Part shown: positions 57,163-64,000 of the stretch, piece by piece
How positions within the stretch are numbered: position 1 is the first letter of the stretch
Layout: each line of letters begins with the position of its first letter
Origin: Catellatospora sp. KI3
GTDB taxonomy: Bacteria; Actinomycetota; Actinomycetes; Mycobacteriales; Micromonosporaceae
Length of the DNA: 64,000 bases
Direction of reading: 5' to 3'
Assembly (NCBI RefSeq): GCF_029948125.1
Contig: NZ_JASAMB010000001.1
Location: 769,564 to 833,563, forward strand
Position numbers and translations under genes: made by a program
The notes under the pieces: generated by a model
Seen by the model: only the letters and a program-made list of their open reading frames with translations
Database searches by the model: none
Told to the model about the DNA's origin: nothing

Positions 57163-58161
57163 CTAGGCGGCGTGGGCGGCGTTGTCGAGGGTGCGCCACT
57201 GGAGGGCGTGGCGGACGCCGTCCTCGACGGTGAACCGGGGAGCCCAGCCGAGCAGGGCGCGGGCGTGCCGGCTGCGGGCGAAGGCGCCGACCACGTCGCC
57301 GGGGCGCGGGGCGGTCTCGACCGCGGGCAGCTTCTCACCGGTCACCGCCGCGAACGCGTCCAGCAGCTCGCGGACCGTGGTGCCCTCGCCGCTGCCGAGG
57401 TTCATCACCCGGTAGCGGTCGGGGGTGGCGGCCATGACCTCGTCGAACTTCTCCAGCGCCGCGACGTGCGCGGCGGCCAGGTCCCAGACGTGGATGTAGT
57501 CGCGGATGCCGGAGCCGTCGCGGGTCGGCCAGTCCACCCCGGTGATCTGGAACGCCTCGCCGTTCTCCCAGCACTGGATCATCCGGCCCAGGGCGTGGCT
57601 GGGGTAGCGCAGCTGCAGGCCGGTGCGCATCTTCGGGTCGGCGCCGATGGGGTTGAAGTAGCGCAGCGAGATCACGTCGAGCTCGCCGGTGGCGACGCAG
57701 TCGGCGAGGATCTGCTCCATCATCACCTTGGTCCGCGAGTACGGGCTGGACGGCTCGAGGGCGGAGTCCTCGTCGACGGAGAAGTCCTCGCTGGCGCCGT
57801 AGAGGGCGGCGGTGGAGCTGAACACCATCCGGCGGCAGCCGTTGCGGCCCAGGTGGCTGAGGAAGTCGATGGTCTTGGCGACGTTCTCGCGGTAGTAGCG
57901 CAGCGGCTGGGCCACCGACTCGGGCACCACGATGAGCGCGGCGCAGTTGACCGTCGCCGTGATGTCCGGGTGCTCGGCGAAGATCCGGTCGAGCAGGGCG
58001 CCGTCGGCGATGTCGCCGCGGTAGAAGATCCGCCCCTCGGTGAAGGCCTCCCGGCCGGTGACCAGGTTGTCGAGGATCACCGGGGTGTGCCCTGCGTCGA
58101 GCAGGGCCGAGCACACCGTACTGCCGATGAAGCCCGCCCCACCTGTGACCAGTACCTTCAC
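57163..58161 (-). CDS. galE: UDP-glucose 4-epimerase
   Basis: 332-residue extended SDR with LVTGGAGFIGSTV, the catalytic SSTAALYG Ser/Thr and YSRTK (Y-x3-K), and the sugar-binding YFNPIGADP. It interconverts UDP-Glc and UDP-Gal (or the N-acetyl forms). GTG 58161 follows GAGGAGGAAAG. The frame runs on upstream but that part is shadow of the next gene. Confidence 0.92.
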   Translation of the reverse strand: MKVLVTGGAGFIGSTVCSALLDAGHTPVILDNLVTGREAFTEGRIFYRGDIADGALLDRIFAEHPDITATVNCAALIVVPESVAQPLRYYRENVAKTIDFLSHLGRNGCRRMVFSSTAALYGASEDFSVDEDSALEPSSPYSRTKVMMEQILADCVATGELDVISLRYFNPIGADPKMRTGLQLRYPSHALGRMIQCWENGEAFQITGVDWPTRDGSGIRDYIHVWDLAAAHVAALEKFDEVMAATPDRYRVMNLGSGEGTTVRELLDAFAAVTGEKLPAVETAPRPGDVVGAFARSRHARALLGWAPRFTVEDGVRHALQWRTLDNAAHAA

Positions 58162-58252
58162 GCTTTCCTCCTCAACGCACGCTCCCGACCAGCACATTAT
58201 CTCGGCGTGGCTGGTCGGTTCCGGTGCGCGGGCTGTGAAGGTCCGGTGAAGC

Positions 58253-59350
58253 TCAGCCGACCCGGTCGGCGGGCGCGTCCTGCGGCACCGGGAGGCGCTG
58301 CGCCGGGATGCGGGCGGGCGCGGTGACCGGGCTGCCGGTGAGCCGCTGGCGGGTCCGGTGCACCTGCCGCAGCGCCGCGTACGCGGAGTAGGCGTTGCGG
58401 CGTACCAGCGAGTGCTTGAGCCCGTCGCCGCCGCCCGGCACCGCGTAGCCCGCGGCGGGCAGGCGGCGGCGGTAGTCCTCCACCATCCGGCGGAAGAACG
58501 CCCGGCGCAGCGGCCCAGGCACCCGGGCACCGTGGCCGAGGATCACCAGGTAGTGATTGATCATGATGCGGAACAGCTCGGGCCGGAACACGTCGTAGCG
58601 GCCGCCGGCCGAGTCGACGATGTCGAACAGGCGCTGGTACTGCTCGAACACGTCGAAGTGGCGCTTGGAGACCGAGCTGGTGATCGCACCCGGCGTCTGC
58701 TGCCGGTACAGGTAGCAGACGCGGGGCAGCACGTCGATGCTGGCCGCCGCCATCAGCAGGGGGTGGCTGTAGGCGCTGTCCTCGTAGAGGCCGCTGCGGA
58801 AGCGCAGCCTCGCCTCGTCGAGCAGGCCCCGCCGGGCGATCTTCGTGCAGGCGGACTGGGCCAGCCGGAGCAGCTGCGGCGCCTGGCTCAGGTGCAGCGG
58901 CACGGGTGTGTCGCCGAGCACCGGGGCGGTCGGCTTGGTGTCGAACCGGCCGTCGGGGAAGAACACCGCGTGGTCGATGATCAGCACATCGGGCTCGTGC
59001 AGCGCCAGCCGGTCCAGCACCGCGCGCACCGAGCCCTCGGGGATGACGTCGTCGGAGTCGACGAACCAGACGTACCGGCCGGTCGCGTGCTCCAGGCCCG
59101 CGTTGCGCGCGCCGCCGAGCCCCACGTTCTGCCGCAGGTGGACCGCCTTCACCCGGCTGTCCTGGACGGCGTAGCCCTCCAGGATCGCGCCGCTGCCGTC
59201 GGGCGAGCAGTCGTCGACCGCCACGACCTCGAGGTCCGCCCCGTCGTAGGACAGGATCGAGTCCAGGCACTCGCCGAGGAACGCCTCGACGCCGTATACC
59301 GGGACGATCACGGACAGGCGCGGAGAGGTGGAGGGGTTTTCACGTCTCAC
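58253..59350 (-). CDS. GT2-family glycosyltransferase
   Basis: 365 residues. GT-A fold with VIVPVYGVEAFLGECLDSIL, VVAVDDCSPDGSG, GARNAGLEHATGRYVWFVDSDD (DXD at about 102) and an acceptor domain with helical C-terminus. This type adds sugars in capsule or teichoic-acid-like chains. GTG 59350. It stands upstream of galE on the same strand, 91 bp away. Confidence 0.88.
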   Translation of the reverse strand: MRRENPSTSPRLSVIVPVYGVEAFLGECLDSILSYDGADLEVVAVDDCSPDGSGAILEGYAVQDSRVKAVHLRQNVGLGGARNAGLEHATGRYVWFVDSDDVIPEGSVRAVLDRLALHEPDVLIIDHAVFFPDGRFDTKPTAPVLGDTPVPLHLSQAPQLLRLAQSACTKIARRGLLDEARLRFRSGLYEDSAYSHPLLMAAASIDVLPRVCYLYRQQTPGAITSSVSKRHFDVFEQYQRLFDIVDSAGGRYDVFRPELFRIMINHYLVILGHGARVPGPLRRAFFRRMVEDYRRRLPAAGYAVPGGGDGLKHSLVRRNAYSAYAALRQVHRTRQRLTGSPVTAPARIPAQRLPVPQDAPADRVG

Positions 59351-59503
59351 GTCCGAAAGACTGCCAGAAGGCAGGCGTCCAGTGCCACTCCCGTGATCTA
59401 TCCGGGAGCCCGCGCGATCGCACCGGCCCGCCGACCGGGTCGGTTATGATTCGGGCCCGTCGGGCCCGGCGGTTCCCGGCATTCCGTTCTTCTGGAGGCT
59501 GCC

Positions 59504-60589
59504 ATGCCCGATCTCGTCCTGCACGTCACCGGTGCCCGTCCCAACTTCCCGAAGGCCGCGCCCGTGCTGCGCGCCCTGGACGCGCTGGGCGTGCCGCAGC
59601 GGCTGGTGCACACCGGCCAGCACTACGACGAGAAGATGTCCGACGTCTTCTTCCGGCAGCTCGGGCTGCCGAAACCCGACATGGACCTGGGTGTGGGCTC
59701 GGGCACACACGCCAAGCAGACCGCCGCGATCATGGTCGGCCTGGAGGAGCTGATGGAGCGCGAGCGCCCGGCCATGGTCGTCGTGTACGGCGACGTCAAC
59801 TCCACCGTCGCCGCCGCCCTGGTCGCCTCGAAGCTCGGCATCGCGATCGCGCACGTCGAGGCGGGCCTGCGCAGCTTCGACATGACCATGCCCGAGGAGA
59901 TCAACCGGCTGGTCACCGACCGCCTGTCCGACCTGCTGCTCTGCACCAGCCCCGACGCCATCGCGCACCTGGGCAACGAGGGCGTCCACCCGGACAGGAT
60001 CCACCTGGTCGGCAACCCGATGATCGACACCCTGCTGGCCAACATCCACCAGTTCGACGCCGACGCCGCCCGCGCCGAGTACGACCTGGCCGGCCGCTAC
60101 GTGGTGGCCACCCTGCACCGCCCCGGCAACGTCGACGACCCGGCCGACGCCGCCGCCCTGGTCAAGGCGATGCACGGCGTCGCCGACCAGGCGACCGTGG
60201 TGCTGCCGCTGCATCCGCGCGGCCGGGGGCGCCTCCAAGCGGCGGGGCTGTTCGACCACCCGAACCTGAAGATCATCGACCCGCTCGGGTACGTCGAGTT
60301 CATGGGCCTGGTCCGCGGCGCCGACGCGGTCGTCACCGACTCCGGCGGCGTGCAGGAGGAGACCACCATCCTGGGCGTGCCGTGCCTCACCCTGCGCCCC
60401 AACACCGAGCGCCCGGTCACCATCACCCACGGCACCAACCAGCTGGTCACCCGCGAGAACCTGGTGCAGGTGCTGGCCGGCGTGCTGGCCGCGGGCCGGG
60501 CCGAGACCTGGCCGGTCCCGCCGCTGTGGGACGGCCGGGCCGGTGAGCGCATCGCCGCCGTGATCACGAAGTATCTCGCCGCCAACTGA
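59504..60589 (+). CDS. WbpI/WecB-like UDP-N-acetylhexosamine 2-epimerase
   Basis: 361 residues of the non-hydrolysing 2-epimerase family. TGARPNFPKAAPVLRAL, HTGQHYDEKMSDVFF, VYGDVNSTVAA, HVEAGLRSFD, MPEEINR and VTDSGGVQEE are the family's motifs. It could epimerise UDP-GlcNAc(3NAc)A to the manno form (WbpI) or UDP-GlcNAc to UDP-ManNAc (WecB). The presence of the other four Wbp genes favours WbpI. ATG 59504 follows GGAGG. Alone on its strand; a terminator follows. Confidence 0.88.
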   Translation: MPDLVLHVTGARPNFPKAAPVLRALDALGVPQRLVHTGQHYDEKMSDVFFRQLGLPKPDMDLGVGSGTHAKQTAAIMVGLEELMERERPAMVVVYGDVNSTVAAALVASKLGIAIAHVEAGLRSFDMTMPEEINRLVTDRLSDLLLCTSPDAIAHLGNEGVHPDRIHLVGNPMIDTLLANIHQFDADAARAEYDLAGRYVVATLHRPGNVDDPADAAALVKAMHGVADQATVVLPLHPRGRGRLQAAGLFDHPNLKIIDPLGYVEFMGLVRGADAVVTDSGGVQEETTILGVPCLTLRPNTERPVTITHGTNQLVTRENLVQVLAGVLAAGRAETWPVPPLWDGRAGERIAAVITKYLAAN

Positions 60590-60603
60590 CCCGCGGACAC
60601 AGC

Positions 60604-60632
60604 GAAGGCGCCCGGCCCGGCCGGGCGCCTTC
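60604..60632. terminator. Hairpin between epimerase and GT fusion gene
   Basis: A perfect 13-bp stem (60604-60616 with 60620-60632) with 3-nt loop between converging genes. Confidence 0.8.
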
Positions 60633-60640
60633 GGCGCTTC

Positions 60641-62881
60641 CTAGAGCCGGCCCGCCTTCTTCTGCACCAGCTGGGCCAGCACCTCGCCGGCCGAGGCCAC
60701 GTCGCCGACGGGCGAGACGAAGCCCAGCACCTCGTGGCTGAGCGGGCTGCCCTCCTCGATCAGGCCCCACACCGGCGTGCCCGACCCCTTGTAGTCCGAC
60801 CACTTCGACGGCAGGTACGGGTTGAGCGCGTGGCTGCCCTCGGTGACCGCGTCGTTGACGATGAGGCAGTCGAACTTCGTGGTCATGTTGAGGAACTCCA
60901 GGAACCGCACGTACGGCCCGGCCACGATGTTGTCGGCGATGCCGAGTTCCTCGGCCCGCCCGGCCAGGACCTCGGGCTTGCTGGTGAAGACGTGCACGCG
61001 CAGCCGGGAGCGGATCTCCTCCGGCGCCAGCTGGACCGCCACGAGCACGTCGTCGAGCCCGCGGGTGGCGTAGAAGTTGCCGAAGTAGGCCAGGTGCACC
61101 AGCTCCGGATCGAGCGGGTACGAGCGCTGCCCCATCTGGTAGAACTCCGGCCCCAGCGTGGGCTGCGGCGAGATCACGGCCTTGCTGCGCACCAGCTCGA
61201 CCAGCTTGGGGTCGGAGCAGTAGCTCATCATGTACTCGAACTGGTTGACGTTGGTGAAGACCAGCTGATCCGCCAGCGCGTACGCGATCTCCTCGCACCA
61301 CCGGAAGCAGTTGTCGCCCGGCGGCACCGGCAGGCCCCGCTCGCGCAGGCCCGCCCTGAGCCGGTTGACGAACCGGCTGGGCAGCACCTTGCTGCCCCGC
61401 TCCTGGTCCTGCACGTCGCGCAGCAGCGGGTCGGAGAACTCGGCGATCCAGGTCACCTTGGGGTTGTGCAGCTTGTGCGCCGCTGCCAGGAAGTGCGACG
61501 CGGCGAACTGCGCCCGGCTGTAGACCCAGCTGTAGCGGCCGTGGGTGCGCTCGCGCCGGCGGATGTGCTTCATCCCCTCCACCGCGAACTTCTCCATCGA
61601 CGTCCAGGCCGCGAAGTGGGTCGGGGTCTGCAGCGCCGTGCTGCGCGAGACGAACGGGCCGGCGAGCACGCGCAGGCTCTCGTCGACCTCCCGGACCCGG
61701 CCCATGTCGTTCTGGATGACGTCGACGATCTCGCCCCGCGCGCGCACCCGCTTGGCCATCACCACGGCGCTCGTGTCCGCGTACGGCGCGAACGCGAACG
61801 CGACAACCAGGCCGCGCGCGGTCACCCGGGTCATGTACCAGTACGGCATGTTGAGGATCGCCCGCCGGTCGACCTCCTCGACCACCCGCCCGTGGTCCTC
61901 GGGGTGCTCGGCCAGGTACGCCTCGATGAAGTACGCCTGCGACCGCATCCGGCCCTGGACCAGCTCGCGGCTCTCCCCGAAAGCCTGCGGCAGCAGCCGG
62001 TCCAGCTCGGCGATGACGTCGAGGCGCTGGCGCACGCTGAAGTCGAAGGTCAGCGCCTGGCGCGACACCGACTCGTCGCGCAGCGACCGGTAGTAGGCGG
62101 CGCCGGCCTCGGGCGGGCACGCGTAGAACTCGACGTTGCTCCGGACCACGAGCGTCGCCCAGAAGACGACGTCCATCCCGCTGGCCATCCCGACCGGGAA
62201 GGTCAAGTCCTTGATCAGGTTGGTGGCGACCGCCTTGGGCGCGTTGCTGGACGCGCCGATCCGCAGCTCCAGCGGCCGGACTCGCTTGCCCGCGTGCGGC
62301 GCGACCACGTTGTTGATGTAGTTGTCGGTGCTGCGGGTGCCGTCGGGGGCGACGTCGATCATGGTGCCCATCGAGATCAGCCGCGGCCCGGCGCTGTCGA
62401 GCAGCACCTTGAGGTAGGCCGGCGACACCCAGTCGTCGTCATCGATGATCGCGGTGTACTCGCGCGACGCGGCCGCGATGCCCGCGTTGTACGCCAGGGA
62501 CGCCCCGGCCTCGGCCAGCTGGACCACGCGCAGCGTCACCCGGGGGTGCTCGGCCCGGAACCGGTCGAGCACGGCGCGCGTGCCGTCCGGCGGCCCGTTG
62601 AGCACCACGATGACCTCGAACAGCGCCGGGTCCAGCGTCTGCGCGGCCAGCGAGGCCAGCGCCCGGCCGATGTGCGCCTCGCCCCGGTATGACGGCATGA
62701 CCACGCTGATGCCCGGCCGCAGGCCCTCGCCCGACGGCGAACCCGTCTCCGGCTCCGCCAGCACAGCCTGCTGCCACTGGTCCAGCAGCGCCGGGTGGAT
62801 CTCCACGGCGGGGTCCATCCAGGGGCGGTCGGGCTCGGTCGGACGCTGCGCCGCCACGCTCGGCAGGGGGCCGTCAGTCAC
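60641..62881 (-). CDS. Bifunctional glycosyltransferase (GT2 fused to GT4-like)
   Basis: 746 residues. The N-terminal ~300 are a GT2 domain with SVVMPSYRGEAHIGRALASLA, VIVVLNGPPDGT and IIDDDDWVSP (DXD). From ~330 a GT-B domain follows: YMTRVTARGLVVAFAFAPY, an extended middle with WIAEFSDPLLRD and DQLVFTNVNQFEYM, and the second lobe LVHLAYFGNFYATRGLDDVLVA. GTG 62881 after GGAGAAG is preferred; ATG 62929 is also open. Such fusions can make two successive linkages. Confidence 0.88.
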   Translation of the reverse strand: MTDGPLPSVAAQRPTEPDRPWMDPAVEIHPALLDQWQQAVLAEPETGSPSGEGLRPGISVVMPSYRGEAHIGRALASLAAQTLDPALFEVIVVLNGPPDGTRAVLDRFRAEHPRVTLRVVQLAEAGASLAYNAGIAAASREYTAIIDDDDWVSPAYLKVLLDSAGPRLISMGTMIDVAPDGTRSTDNYINNVVAPHAGKRVRPLELRIGASSNAPKAVATNLIKDLTFPVGMASGMDVVFWATLVVRSNVEFYACPPEAGAAYYRSLRDESVSRQALTFDFSVRQRLDVIAELDRLLPQAFGESRELVQGRMRSQAYFIEAYLAEHPEDHGRVVEEVDRRAILNMPYWYMTRVTARGLVVAFAFAPYADTSAVVMAKRVRARGEIVDVIQNDMGRVREVDESLRVLAGPFVSRSTALQTPTHFAAWTSMEKFAVEGMKHIRRRERTHGRYSWVYSRAQFAASHFLAAAHKLHNPKVTWIAEFSDPLLRDVQDQERGSKVLPSRFVNRLRAGLRERGLPVPPGDNCFRWCEEIAYALADQLVFTNVNQFEYMMSYCSDPKLVELVRSKAVISPQPTLGPEFYQMGQRSYPLDPELVHLAYFGNFYATRGLDDVLVAVQLAPEEIRSRLRVHVFTSKPEVLAGRAEELGIADNIVAGPYVRFLEFLNMTTKFDCLIVNDAVTEGSHALNPYLPSKWSDYKGSGTPVWGLIEEGSPLSHEVLGFVSPVGDVASAGEVLAQLVQKKAGRL

Positions 62882-63103
62882 CTGATCTTCTCCGCTTCCG
62901 TGATCACCCACCCGCGGAACCCGCTTCATCGCCGCCGGCCAGGCCGTGCGCCCACGTCAGCGCTGTGAGCGCCACCACCGCGCGAGCACTCCCAGCTGCC
63001 GGAAGGCCACGTGCGATGATCATCCGTTCAGCTTGAGGGGTAGGTTTGCGCTAAGGTTCGCGTGCATCATAGCCACTCGTTCGCGAGCCGGAGGAATCGT
63101 CAT

Positions 63104-63838
63104 ATGGCGATACAAAAGTCAGCTTCAGACTTCGTCGACCTGGATTCGTCCTGCTCGCCGGAGCAGGCTCTGCTGATCGTCACCGAGTCAGCCGGCCAGG
63201 AGCGCCGGGGCCTGAGCATCCCGTTCGGCGACGCCGCCGTGCTGCACGTCGACCAGAACGGCGTCGTCGACATCCCCGGCCGCCACGACACCATCGTGCT
63301 GGAGCTCGACCACTACCGCGCGGCGCTGATCGACACCGTGGTGCGCGCCCTACGGCCCGGCGGGCGCGTGATCGCGACGCTGTCGAGCGAGTCCGCTCCC
63401 GTCCTCGCCGAACTGCTCAGCCCTCGGGTGCTGACCTGGGCCGGGATGACGATGATCGGCGACCGGTTCTGCGCCGTCCTCGCCGCGGCCCCCGCGAGCG
63501 CGGGCGCCCCCGCCGTCGCCACGCAGCTGCGGACGGCCTGGACGGCATACGAGCTGGGCTCGCAGCGGACGGACCGGCTGGCCCAGAGCGAGGCCCTGAC
63601 CACCCAGATCGAGCAGCGCCGCCTGTCCGAGCAGGCGCTGCTGCGCCACATCGACAATCTGACCCGCGACCTGGCCCAGGAGCGTGCCCGCACGCAGGGG
63701 CTGCGCCTGGTGCAGACGGTGCTTCAGCGCAACCGCCCCGGCCGCGCCCTGCTCTCGGCGCTGCGGCCGGTGCGCAACGCGACCCGCAACGGGAAGTCTC
63801 TCGCCGGCCGGATGCGCCGGAGCATCAAACGCGGCTGA
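63104..63838 (+). CDS. Methyltransferase-like protein with C-terminal coiled coil
   Basis: 244 residues. The middle resembles the late part of a class I SAM methyltransferase (VVRALRPGGRVIATLS), but the glycine-rich SAM motif I is not seen, so catalysis is doubtful. From ~165 a charged coiled coil (SEALTTQIEQRRLSEQALLRHIDNLTRDLAQERARTQ) leads to a basic tail. ATG 63104 follows GGAGGAA. It probably belongs to the polysaccharide locus that goes on beyond the window. Confidence 0.72.
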   Translation: MAIQKSASDFVDLDSSCSPEQALLIVTESAGQERRGLSIPFGDAAVLHVDQNGVVDIPGRHDTIVLELDHYRAALIDTVVRALRPGGRVIATLSSESAPVLAELLSPRVLTWAGMTMIGDRFCAVLAAAPASAGAPAVATQLRTAWTAYELGSQRTDRLAQSEALTTQIEQRRLSEQALLRHIDNLTRDLAQERARTQGLRLVQTVLQRNRPGRALLSALRPVRNATRNGKSLAGRMRRSIKRG

Positions 63839-63982
63839 GCGCGCCGATCAGGTCCGCTGCCACCTGCGCGAACGACCGCCGCCGGCGGCCGCCCCGGTCG
63901 CCACCTGCACAGCTGTCCGGTAGCATCGCGGTCTGCGCAAGCAGCCAGGTCCTGGCACCTGCCCCCCAGAAGGAGAACCAGG

Positions 63983-64000
63983 TTGAGCAACGATGTCGTG
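63983..64000 (+). CDS. Start of a gene cut by the window edge
   Basis: TTG at 63983 follows AGGAG by 8 nt and opens MSNDVV. Only six codons are visible; the product is unknown. Confidence 0.4.

Overview
The window is high-GC, densely packed DNA from a filamentous actinobacterium, most likely a member of the Micromonosporaceae. This rests on codon use, many GTG and TTG starts, -10 boxes lying 6-7 nt from start codons (leaderless transcripts), and actinobacterial families such as SepX/GlpR, DUF6758, SigE-type sigma factors and the Rv2578c-type radical SAM protein with an intein. Genus level is not resolvable from what I can see.

Region 1 (1-19.2 kb) is a conserved core block. From memory it matches the order Rv0991c to Rv1010 of Mycobacterium tuberculosis: rsmA (cut by the window edge), tatD, metG, rsmI and pmt, then tRNA-Ala(CGC), then the division operon glpR/sepX - rimJ-like - glp - galU, then 5-formyl-THF cyclo-ligase and a Ruc/FmdB-like redox chaperone gene. 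Local additions are a P450 and a DUF805 gene between rsmA and tatD, an Imm26-like gene, and a large diguanylate cyclase directly upstream of galU. The ruc-like gene carries a near-perfect CIRCE (HrcA) operator.

Region 2 (19.2-45 kb) is mixed housekeeping and membrane genes. It holds a Fur-family regulator, a RecB-like nuclease, a sigE-led operon ending in PHP and MarC genes, PH-domain membrane proteins, a TrmH-like methyltransferase, and an HTTM pair. Three separated genes (MaoC hydratase, acyl-CoA dehydrogenase, CitE-type lyase) look like ethylmalonyl-CoA pathway steps. It also holds thioredoxin followed by an SOS box and an intein-containing radical SAM gene, a DDAH, a copZ operon with a CsoR-like operator, and two secreted envelope proteins.

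Region 3 (45-64 kb) is a cell-surface polysaccharide locus. Five spread-out genes match every step of the WbpA/B/E/D/I route to UDP-2,3-diacetamido-2,3-dideoxy-mannuronic acid. Around them are a Wzm/Wzt-type ABC exporter, a TetR regulator with a 15-bp palindromic operator, UDP-glucose 4-epimerase, and five glycosyltransferase genes, one a GT2-GT4 fusion.

Across the window, every convergent gene gap longer than about 40 bp holds a strong inverted repeat. Some are plain hairpins. Others belong to two repeated families: family A with three copies and family B with two. A third kind of palindrome sits in frame inside a glycosyltransferase gene.
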